The position numbers and the translations under genes were made by a program. A stretch of DNA of 51,461 nt from Intoshia linei (Eukaryota; Orthonectida; Rhopaluridae), in the NCBI GenBank assembly GCA_001642005.1, contig LWCA01000118.1, forward strand, positions 1 to 51,461, in the 5' to 3' direction. The notes below the pieces were generated by a model. The model did no database searches and was not told where the DNA came from. It was given only the letters and a program-made list of their open reading frames with translations. Shown piece after piece: positions 10,737 through 21,700 of the stretch (its first letter is position 1; each line of letters starts with the position of its first letter).

Positions 10737-12820
10737 ATGCTGGGATTGTAATGATTTCATCAATTTTCAAAATACAACATACAGCTTCTGTTGCTAGATT
10801 GAAGGCAGAAGTTGATACCAAGAGAGGTTGCACTACACTTTCTTTCCACATGTCGCAAACTTGACCAGTGGCCATATTTATTCCATAATCCTTGAACCCT
10901 TCATTGTGTTTAGATTTCAATTTTGCAACAGTTTCCATGGCGTTGATACCAGAATTTTCAGCAAGAGTAAATGGTATAATATCTAAAGCCTTACTAAACG
11001 CCCTAAAACAATACTGATCATTTCCGATGCACTTATTCGACATTCGCAATAATTGTGCAGATGCTTCAATTTCGGGTGCACCGGCTCCAGTAATTAAACT
11101 TCGTTTTTTCACGAGACAGGTGACAACACATAGAGCGTCATGTACAGATCGTTCAGCTTCCTCCAAAATCATTTCATTTGATCCTTTTAAAATAATGGAC
11201 ATTGTTTTTGATACTTGTTTCATACCTTCAAACATGATCACTTTGCTACCTGATATCGATTGTTCATATACCAAATCAACATGTGCCAACGCATCAGCTT
11301 CAAAACGATCCAAACTGGCAACAGGTCGACAATTTAATGATTTACAAATAAATTCCACATGAGTACGTTCAACATCTTTGACGACCATGATTTTTAGTTT
11401 TGTTAGATAATGTTCGGCCAATTCATTTAAAGCATCTCTTAAAATTGATTTTTGTATCAAAAGTACATTGCATCCAGATTTTTTTATTTTTTTAACAATT
11501 TTAAGAATATATTCGCGTTCTTCTTGTAAAATTTTGTCCATTTGTGTGTAATCATCAATCATAACTTGAGAATCAATGTTTGTTTTAGGTGGGGAAAGAC
11601 AAAATTGAACAACAGCTATTTTGGCTTTTTCTACTCGTCTGATACCATTAGGTTGATTGATGCATTTATTATCAAGAACTAATCCTGGAACTAAAACAGA
11701 TTCATCGACAGTAGGTCCCATTTTTTTAATAATTTGAATATCTTTCAAATTTACGGTTGTATCCTTTTCAATGTCGATTATCTTTAATACAGCGTCAACA
11801 CATAGAGGTGCCAAGACATTTGAGTAATTGGAAACAACCTTCGAGTGCAAAGATGTGTGCGCGCTTTTAATTAGCGATTCGCGATCAGAGAGTTCGACAG
11901 GCTTTGACATACTTTCGATTGCGCCAATTGCACATTTGCATGCATTTCTGAAACCTTCAGCAATCGCTAAAGGATGCATTCCCATAGCCAACAATGATTC
12001 ACATTCACCCAATAAAGAACCTGCCAAAACAACAACACTGGTTGTACCATCTCCAGCCTCTGCATCTTGGGATTCACTTAAATTTACCAAAATTTTAGAC
12101 GCTGGGTGTAAGACTTTTATTTTTTTCAGTATAGTTGCTCCGTCGTTTGTAATTATTACGATTGAACTTTTGTCACCACCAATTATCATTTTGTCCATTC
12201 CTAAAAAACCAATAATTATAAATTGAATTATTAACACGTATTGTGAAAACTAATAAAATAACGGCACGCTGATAGAGCTGAAAGAACTTGAAAATTTAAC
12301 TTAATTTAAAATAAATGTATTTTTTGAAATATTCAAATATTAAGTCCAGGAATTTAAAAAAAAATTATTAGTTTTTTCCCAAGTGTTTAATTTATTAAAA
12401 TTTTATTTTTTATAAAATACAAAACGTTTTATAACTAGCCCTATTCAAATTAAACTTAAAAATCTATTTAAATTATACTCCATTAATAAATTTGCAAACG
12501 GTTTAATACGATTCTCGGTACATTTTATTTTTCAAAATATATAAAGAATAAAAAAATGTCCTTCCACGTCAAAGCTATATATTCTTAATAAAAAATAAAA
12601 AATATGAAGCTATAAATAACATGTACGTTGTTTTTGCATGTTCAAGAAAAACAATTTCAATATTTTCAAAATTACCCTGCCCCAAACTCGTCCGTATCGA
12701 ATCAATTAATCCTTTGGCAGATGTTATGTTTGATTTCAAAATATCATCCGGCTTGGACTTATTTTTAAAATTGAGTTGGTCGTTTTTCCTGTTTCCTTTC
12801 ACAAATTGATTTTTCAGCAT
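10735..12820 (-). CDS. CCT4: T-complex protein 1 subunit delta (CCT4)
   Basis: Two exons, 12676-12820 and 10735-12200, joined in phase across a 475-nt intron, encode 536 residues; the human subunit has 539. CCT4 is one of eight subunits of the cytosolic CCT/TRiC chaperonin ring. The group II chaperonin motifs are clear: NDGATIL at residues 67-73 with the catalytic Asp 68, GDGTTS at 98-103, the delta-type block KSGCNVLLIQKSILRDAL, ERSVHDALCV and GAGAPEIE. The N-terminal IRTSLG motif is followed by QGMDKM, where the family normally has PKGMDKM. The proline is lost and one residue is missing exactly at the exon junction. The gene is convergent with TRAPPC1. Confidence 0.96.
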
Positions 12821-13394
12821 TGTTAAATTTTAATGAGCGAAAATGTATATAAATAAATGTATATTTTTATTAAAATTTTAAATTTCATCAATTATAGAAT
12901 TTATTTAAATGTTAGCTAATAACGCGTTTACAATTTGAGTGTAATTTTTTATTTTAACTTTAATGGTAAGTTTATGTGTTGCAAATTGCAATACCTTGAT
13001 CAATCATAAATTAATACATTTCACTTAGTACTATGTAAAAGTTAATACATTATTCCATTACAGTTTGCAAACATTAGAATTCTATTCAGTATACATAATG
13101 TAATAAAAAAACAACTTTTTCACAATAAAAATAACGAAAATGGGTAAACTTTAACAATTCAAAAAAATAATAAAGTTGTATTGTACTTTTATAATGAACT
13201 TTTTATTACATTACGATACAAGTAATATTTATGTAAATGTAATTTGTCATTTATTTATTTCTATTTTTAATAATTTTATGTTAATTATTTACTTACAAAT
13301 GCACACAGCGCCATATCTACCGTACCCGAAACCTTTTTTAAGAACTCAATGAAATTTTTCATTTTTCCAAATTCAGCATTAAATTATGAGAATA
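12821..13394. other. Intergenic, no gene identified
   Basis: Region upstream of CCT4 containing its presumed promoter. It is AT-rich and holds no convincing coding exon. A 25-codon open frame at 13285-13362 on the minus strand ends at a GTAAGT that would make a good splice donor, but no partner exon was found. Confidence 0.5.
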
Positions 13395-13625
13395 TTCTTA
13401 AATTATGGGAAAACCCGTTTTTACCACCCTTTAATGGAAAATCCCAATTTTACCAACCCTAAAATGAAAAATTGGGTTTTAAAAACCCTTTAAGGAAAAT
13501 TCCAGTTTTACCAACCTTTAAGGGAAAAATCCACTTTTACAAACCCCTAAGGAAAAATTTCAATTTTACCAACCCTTATGAGAAAACCCACTTTTACCAA
13601 CCTTTAATGGAAAAATTGAGTTTTT
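13395..13625. repeat. Minisatellite array, about 8 units of 29-30 bp
   Basis: The array repeats a unit of the form GGAAAAATCCANTTTTACC AACCCTTTAA (shown in two parts), with roughly eight diverged copies in this orientation. Variation includes TGGGTTTTAAAAACCC and CAGTTTTACCAACC. The same unit occurs in reverse complement as GGTTGGTAAAATTGGATTT at 14120-14270, 18600-18900, 34090-34290 and 37780-37930. It recurs in this orientation at 41880-42240. Confidence 0.85.
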
Positions 13626-14119
13626 GTTTTTGAGTTATATTATTCACTACAGATTCAAGTTAAAACTGAAATATGAAACTGATACCATATTATACCTACA
13701 AATCATATAAAAAAATTAGAAATATTCTATGGTGTTCACACCAGAGAATTGTAAAATATTGTAATTTATTTTACACAACCATTTTTTGTCAGTTTCAATT
13801 TATACAGAACATTTAATTTAAATACTAACAGTATATTTAAACTACTGACAAAATAATTTTTTTACTGCCCTTCCAATTTAAATACTGACAATCCATTATA
13901 TCAACTGAAAATTCAATATTTCTTTTGACAAACCATATAAAATACTGACGCGATAAATACTAGACATTTTTAATACGAATATTTTATTTTGTTTTAAAAA
14001 GTTTTTTGTTTCATCATCAGTTTAAGTAAGTATTAAAGCGTTTATAACTTGTTTATCGATAATCTTTCTATTTGATAACTTCTGACATTTTGTTTTGTTT
14101 GTGATATTGAGAATTATGA

Positions 14120-14270
14120 GATACTCCGCAATTCTGTAAAACTGGATTTTTTTCTTAAAAGTTGATAAAACTAGAATTTTACTTATAGGGTTGGTAAAAC
14201 CGGATTTTTTCCTAAAAGGTTGGTAAAACTGGATTTGTCCTGTTAGTGTTGGTAAATTTTTTTTTTTAGT
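14120..14270. repeat. Minisatellite array, opposite orientation
   Basis: Four to five units such as GGTTGGTAAAACCGGATTTTT and GGTTGGTAAAACTGGATTTG occur with 29-34 bp spacing. This is the reverse complement of the array 700 bp upstream, so the pair forms a long imperfect inverted arrangement. The 13626-14119 stretch between them has no recognised gene. Confidence 0.8.
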
Positions 14271-14496
14271 TAAATATTTGGATTTAAGTAGACACCCTTA
14301 AATTATTAACTTAAATTTAAAAAAAATTATATCCTTGAATATCGTTACCATTTTATATGCCAAGTTTAAAATGTCAAGTCAAAAGCCTTGGAGAGGTGGC
14401 TAGGGTTTAATTAAAAACTTTATAGTTCGTATTACATGTATGTACTACAAAGATTGAACTTACTACTGTGGTAGATTCTTCGTTATTGATTTTTAG

Positions 14497-14790
14497 AAAA
14501 ATGCAATATATTTCTGAAAACAAAAAACAAGTTGGTATCTTAATTGTAAATGATGTTGAATATTTTGTTGGAAAATTTAAAAGTATTGGTCGTAAAAGCA
14601 AGGATGAGAATGTCACAGATAGAATAAATATCATTTTTTCCGAATTACCCGATTTGAATCGTTTTATATCTAGAAACCATTTTGAAATAAACACAGATAC
14701 AATACCAACAATTAAAGTAACAAGTAAAAACGGATTATTTTTAAACGCAGAATTTGTGTCAAAAGGAAATTCCATTGTCGCTGATGGCAG
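14497..14790 (+). CDS. FHA-domain exon, FOXK-like, partial
   Basis: A single exon bounded by an acceptor (TTTTTAG at 14490-14496) and a donor (GGCAG|GTAGAT at 14791) encodes a forkhead-associated domain, a phosphothreonine-binding beta sandwich. Conserved positions are SIGRK near the start, NRFISRNHFEI (FOXK: SSFISRRHLQL) and TSKNGLFLNAEFV (FOXK: GKNGVFVDGAFQ). An in-frame ATG is at 14501. Nothing resembling a forkhead DNA-binding domain or other coding exon was found before MED13 begins at 15797; a SINE-like relic follows instead. It could be the remnant of a FOXK gene, a relic after exon loss, or part of a gene with unrecognised exons. The domain call is good; gene identity is weak. Confidence 0.6.
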
Positions 14791-14824
14791 GTAGATGTTA
14801 TTAAAGTGTAATTTTTTATTTTAT

Positions 14825-14985
14825 CACGTCTAAAGTCCTACCCGATGAGTCGAACCTACCAAGTTGGAGAACTTCACCCTGTGACCCTCCAACCTATGGC
14901 ACCGGGACCTCTTCGGATCTCGACGAAATTTTTGTAAAATGGGGCCTTATTTGAATTTGAATCCAAATTGAGTATTTACAAAATT
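14825..14985 (-). repeat. SINE-like relic with tRNA-type B box
   Basis: Read on the minus strand, the region contains GTGCCATAGGTTGG (possible A box) and, about 45 bp later, GGTTCGACTCATC, a good match to a tRNA B box. The flanking tail GAAATTTTTGTAAAATGGGGC is echoed at 44069-44090 as AAATTTTTCTAAAATGAGGC, next to a second B-box-like GAGTCGACTC. Two related copies suggest a short interspersed element with an internal RNA polymerase III promoter. It is not a functional tRNA gene, because no paired acceptor stem was found. Confidence 0.4.
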
Positions 14986-15796
14986 ACCTTCTTGAATATC
15001 ATAACTACATTCATGTATTTTTCGTATTAAATTTAAAAGGCATCTTAAAAGGTGTTGCCTAATCATATTTTGTGAAAAAATGTTTTTGGGCCTATTTTTC
15101 ATTTTTATGGTGAAATCGAGCTTGATACGTTGGATCACCGCTGAAAATAAACCCTAAAAAAAATTGGGTTTAATACGAGATTTAACAGCATTAATCATTG
15201 TTAATTAATTAAATTGTTGTTGATAACTGATCTTAAGGCAAATACTTTTCCAGAGCCCAAAATGCCGTACCGAGACCCTCTTAGCGCTTTATCATAAAGT
15301 GTATTATAGAATTTTACATTAGTTATTTTTTTTCATTGTTTGGTAATAAAATTAAATGTAAAATTCAGTGTTAATTTAATTCAGTGTTATCCTTTAAAAT
15401 TAGTCTAAATGTATTATTACCACTTACCAAAACTTGTAAAACAAAATTTGTTAACATCAAAATAATCATTCAATTGGAAACAAACATTTGATTTTGAGTC
15501 GACTAAACTATACACTGAAAATATTTATATATACAATTTATGTATCTTATTTAGAACTACAATTCGTTTCCCAAGTACTAGCTACCGTGTGCAGTTCCAC
15601 TACAAACCGGTCGTAGGAATGATAGACATGTCATGTTAATTTCATCGAAAGCATCTCTATAGATATAATTGTAAAATAAATAATTTGCCAATATTTTAAA
15701 AAAAAATTATGTTTATACTAAAAACCTTGTACATTCATTGAAAACGGTCAAATGATTTTAATTTTGATGTTGCTTTAATATTGTAATGAAAATTTA
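14986..15796. other. Region upstream of MED13, no gene seen
   Basis: AT-rich sequence that must include the MED13 promoter. No exon, structured RNA or intact transposon was recognised. Confidence 0.4.
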
Positions 15797-18700
15797 ATGA
15801 ATCAGTGTTCGTTGCAAGATTGTTACACTAACGTATTTTGTTTATGTGATATTAAAGGCATTAGATGGAAATGTTTTGTATCGACCCCAAGTGAAACCTT
15901 TGATCCCTTGAACGAACGAATTTTGGACGCTTATTTGCGATGCGTGCGAGAAAACTTAATGTGCGTTTGGCGTCGTGTGCGAGCTGAAAATCCTGGATAT
16001 AATAATGCATTTTGTATCCAACTTTGGGTATTTTGGTACAAGGATGAACCAAACGTTATTAAACAAGAATTATCACAAGAGTTTAAAATACTTGAGGATG
16101 GAAACTTTGAAACGACCATGAACTATTGCTGTCGTGTTTTACTATTTAAATGTATACATTCCTTAATTCAAGAACATTTACTGTTAAACGGTTTTATGCG
16201 CTTTGGTAAATGGTTCGTTAAGCCAATATCAAATTTATCAAAAAAACTATCTAATCAACCTTCAGCAATATCCATCAGTTTTAGTTTATTTTTGTTGAAC
16301 GATATTTTTGTATTTTGTTTTGTCGAAATGGGCCAACATCCACCCATCAGAATGCTTACTAATAATGATATTTCTCTGGTAATGAGAGATCCTTCTGATA
16401 AGTACGAAGTCATGCTAGCGCCATATGGAATTCGAGCCTTCATTTGTGGCACTCAGCGGTATGTTTTTAAAGATACGTTTCCTGTTTATGTTTGGAAATC
16501 TTTTTTTCCTATTATTGTTAGTTCTGCAGATGATGATAAAATATGTGTGGTTGATGTGGCTATCGGGACCTGTAGGCAAATTTATCCCGTTAAACTTATT
16601 GCTATTCTTATTAATGGAGAAATTGATAAATTTGCAGTTTTCAATCAACAAATTGACGAAGGTTCCAATTCTATTAAAACTATTGTTAAATCGGACAAGA
16701 AAAATACAACAAATCAACAAAAAAATACAAGAAATCCGCTTCCCACTATTCTTAATGTTAAATCTTTTTTATCTGCTAAAATAAACAAAGAAACTTTTAT
16801 TAATCTTACCAAAATATGTCTTCAAATGTCGTGGCGTACCGATGAAAAGGAAACAATTTATACAAGGTTTTTTGTTTTAAAAATTTTCAGTGTTTATTTT
16901 AATTTTTCGACTATATGTCAATTAGCATCAATGAATATGATAAAATTAATATTTTTGTGGGCTTACCTGTTCCTTGCTGCGTTTTTATATCCCTACTTAA
17001 AAAAATAATATTATGTAAAGTAGATAGTGTGACTGTTATGTACTTGGTACAAACAACAGCTAGCTATGCCGAGGGAAAACTTTGTTAATTCTACCCAAAA
17101 ATAAATTAAAGAAAAGGCGTCCTATCTCTTTATAGACATTCGTTTGAGCGATGTATTGTTAGAGTTATACATCTTAGAACGAGATAATCATCGATTTTAC
17201 TAACAATATGTGTGTTATATACTTCATATGCAGTAGTTGGAAAATATAAAAATGCTAATAAATTACAAATTTTACCTTACGCATAGTGCTAATTTATCAT
17301 ATTGATTTATTCACGAAATTTGGTGGCCTTCTCTATTCATTTTTTATTATCCTATATTCATAATTTTACTCCCAAAATTGTCTTAAAATCTATAAAAAAT
17401 GGTAGAAAAAATATTACCCTAAAAACCCTTTAAAATTTTGGTCATGGTCATTAAAGAAACCACAAAAATATTGTCCAAAAATCAATACAATAAAATCGAA
17501 TATTATGTCGCTCAAATGAATATCTCTCAAACGTATGTTCCTCAAATGAATGTTGCGAAGCTTAATGTTTGTCAAATAAAATTTTAAATGAAAATTCTAC
17601 TATTTACTATTACTAAGGGTGTTACCAACATTCGTCGTATTATTACCAGCAAAATTAAAAAATTTTAAAGTGTATATATAAGTAAATTTATATAATATAT
17701 AGAATTAAGTTATATTCAAGTTATGTTAAATTCAATTTTCTGACCCTTTAAAAATATAATTTCAAAAAAAATAAAAAATTAACATCAAGTCTATATAAGT
17801 ATATAACATATTCCGATGAAAAATTTACGGTATCTACTGTAGATAAAAAATTTAAAATTTAAGGCCCGAACCTTTACCCTAATTTTTAAAAAAAATTGGT
17901 TTTTTCTGAAAAGAGCAGAACATTTTGATATATACCATGTACCCCAAAATGTGTACCTTATACTGTATTAGGAATTAAAATCTGGTTAGATCTCAAAAAA
18001 AATATATAAAGCGTTAAAAATAAGTACATTTATATTTAAGAAAATTATAATTTAATTATTTCAATAAAATTAAAAATTCAATTATTTTGTTTTGGCTTTA
18101 GTCTAGGTTAGTGGCCACCAAAGTACGAGCCGCGTATATTTACTTATATATAATACAAAATAAACGTATATTTAATATTTAACCTCCCTACTATGCAATT
18201 ATTAAAAGTACAAAATTTTAATGCAAAAGCGTTTAGAACTTAAACTTTAGATCAGGGGTGCACAACATGCAGCCGTGGGCAATACATCTGATCATAATGC
18301 AATATATCATTTTACTTCAAATTGAAAACTTAAAATGAGATTTTATTCAAGTCTATTTAAAATATTTTAATCAAAAAGTTACATTCTTGACTTTTCCCCA
18401 GTTTCTCAAATGTTAACGAAGGGCACACAAAATCAAGGCAGTCACTGATATCTTTTTTATGTCATTAATATTGAAATATTTTTTTTATGTCTTCCACTTT
18501 AATGTATTAACAAATCCATTTTTAATGGAACTTTTTTCAGTTGTCAAATTATTAATTATTTACCGAAAAATTAATGTTTTTTCTAAAAAATATTAGAAAA
18601 AGGAAAAATTTCAAATTTTTTTAAAATCAGGTTTTTTCTTATGGAATCAGTCAGAAGAATTATTAATCTCAAAATTTGGTAAAATGGGATATTTCATAAA

Positions 18701-21700
18701 AATATTGGTAAAGCGATTTTTTTCATTAGGGTTGGTAAAATTTGGTTTTTTCTTTTAAAATCAGATAGAGTAGTTTTTAGTCTAGAACATTGGTAAAAAT
18801 GGATTTTTAAAAAAAATATTTGTAAAAAGGGATTTCTTCCTTAAGGGTTGGTAAACTTTTGGTTTTTTCTCATAAGATTGTATTAAATTGGATGATTTAA
18901 TGAAATATGTTGAAAATTGTAGATTAACCTACAATTATCTAAATTTTCATATTCATCCCTTAGGTTGCCAGTCACCCCCATGAGAAGCACTGCATTAATC
19001 CAAAATTTCAACCTCAGAAATCTACGCATTCCTGGTGAAAAATAATTTTTAATATGTTGTCAAGCAATATTTTTGGATTAAAAAGAAAAAGTATATTGAT
19101 CCTACAATTTGAAAAAAAATGCTATGAACGTCTGTACATTTTCAATAGAGATATGTGTGAAAAGTCATAAATTGATTCTTTTGGGTTTTTTTAAATTTAG
19201 GTTTTAATAAATGTCGTATTAATTCAGATTAAAACAAGTTTTAAAATTTGTTAGAAACACCTTAAAGCCCATTTTATAAATTGATAAAATTTACCGTAAA
19301 AGTAATTGAAAAAGTGACTATTAACCCATATATTCCCAGACAAATGTTTCCAATTTTTTGGCTTTGATTGTTCCAAAAATTTGGGAAGTTAATACATACT
19401 TGCCTATTTCTCACCATATATAATTTTAGGTAATTACTAATTATAGTTATGGATTTATTTTACATTCCATATGTTTACATGGGGAGAATAAGGCATATAA
19501 AACCGTATCGTCAATATACCTAATTATTTCATCAAATTGTAGCCAATACATGAATTCATCTATGGTGTTAATTAAATTCAGTTATCACAACTTTAACAAA
19601 AAAAAATATAAAAAATTTTTGCAGTGACACAGGAGGCTAATCGGTGAAAACTCATAACTAATATACTCGAATGTTATATAATATACTAATTAATTGTATT
19701 AACTTTGTTTCAATTTGATACGTGTTTTGATAAATGATTTGTTGTGTGACCATATGGTCACACTGGGAGTATATGGGTTATTTGAATTCTATTTTATTTT
19801 TTTAATACTTTTTATATTTGTTACATGTATATAAATTAACATTTATAATTCACAATTTGACATAATTTTTTCCGTTTAGAAATGTAAAGCTGACATCATT
19901 GGGTACAAATAGTCGCGGTAAAATTCAATATGAATTTAGAAATCATAGGCAAAACGTTGCTAAATTGGCTTCTATTCGAACCCTTTGTTCCGTGTTTCAT
20001 AATTCACAGGCTGATAGTTTAATCTTAAAAGAAGATATTGATCGAAGCGATGTTAGTATTTTTCATACCATTAAACGCAAAAAATCCTGCACTATTGATG
20101 AAATTAACCATAAAAAATTTAAAGTCAAAAATGTACATTTTACCAACAACGAAACGGTTTATTCTCCGATTTCAAAAAAAGAAAATTTAGCTATTACCTT
20201 TTCATTGAATTCAAATCAAACCATTTCTACACCTATAAACAGCATTGAAGAGTGGATTCCACCGGTGATTTCAGTGTCACCGTGTGAAATTGTATGGAAT
20301 GCTAACCTTCATCCAGATTTGGATTCTGTCCAAGAAGATTTTTTGCCATTTTTCAAACGAAAACCTTTAAATATATGTGATATGGTACCATTTAAACAAA
20401 GAAAAATTGAAATCGCTCTCATCGACATTCCAATTAATAGTATGCATACAAAAGACGACGATTCAGTTTTGTCGGACGAATATATAGATTTTAATTGTGA
20501 TCTGTTCAACGTCCCTGATGTCCCAAAACAAATACAAATTCAAGATAAAGTTTCAGAAATAAGGAAAAAAAACGAGTCGATCAATTTTCTAAACACTTTT
20601 TATGAAACCAATGAAAAAATATCAACCTTTTATATTAACAAGAAAAATGTGTTTACACCGTTGAATATCTTTGAAGTGGAATGCTCAGTTTCTTTTGTAA
20701 ATGAATGTAGCGTTATAAGTGATCAGTACAAACCAATTCCAATGTCGATGGATTATTTTGACTATCCTAAACCCAACGGTAATATTTTTGGTGAACATAA
20801 TGAATCGCCTGGCTTTAAGTGCTTTAAAACTGTTTCATCTGTTTTAACAAATTTTGTATGTATAAAAAATTTCAATTATGCTGAAACCGCTATGGAAGAT
20901 TCATCTCATGTGGAATTAAAAGAGAGTTTGAATGAATCAAAAACTGATGTAATTGGACCACCGCTTAGTGAAACCTTTCAAGTGGATATGGTTCCAACTC
21001 CAAAAAATTTTATTAGCGACCCTTCCCCGGGTACACCCTTAAACCAAAGTAAAATGTGCAACTTTTTTACAGCTGGATATAAATCTTTTAGTGAAGATTG
21101 TTCTCTTTCTGCTCAAATTGCCAACGTAAATCAAAATGAAATGGAAAATGAAGGTACATTTTTTTCGCCTGCAAGAAATCTTACAAAGTCGCCGTTTACA
21201 AACAGTTATCTCTACGAATGTAACAGTTCTGTCGCTTTGATGGCTATATATGATACAATTTTAAACGATTCGTATGACTTGAATTTTGAAGAGTGTACGA
21301 TCTGTGTTTGTAATAATGGTATTACCAATCCAAACGCTTTACTCTTAGCTTATCAAGGTATAAACGATTTTCCTGGCAAAAAATTCTTGTTAGATTCTGA
21401 TTATGAACCTAGCCCCTGTTTGTGCGCTTTTAATCTTGGTGTTTATAGAAAAATTATTTTTTTCAACTCGGTTCTCAATCAAGATTTATATGGAGCCTTA
21501 AATGTAACCCAATCTTCTAAATTGATTGAACATTTAAAAACAAAACAATTGTATGGATCCACGTGCAAACAGTTATGTACACCTGAATTACTGGCCACTT
21601 TTATAAATCAAGTATTTTCACTTCAAACATCTCCTTTTTTGTTAAATTTATATTATAGTTCGTTTGATTCTTGTATTATACCAGTAAAAACCATTCTTAA

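Noticed and set aside
13285-13362. Minus-strand 25-codon frame starting MKNFIEFLKK with a GTAAGT donor before its end
   Set aside because: No downstream or upstream exon could be joined, and no family is recognised. The length is within chance for this composition.
14407-14775. Minus-strand open frame of 122 codons
   Set aside because: Antisense shadow of the FHA-domain exon.
14835-14910. Functional tRNA gene
   Set aside because: No paired acceptor stem or clear anticodon arm could be drawn; only A-box-like and B-box-like motifs are present.
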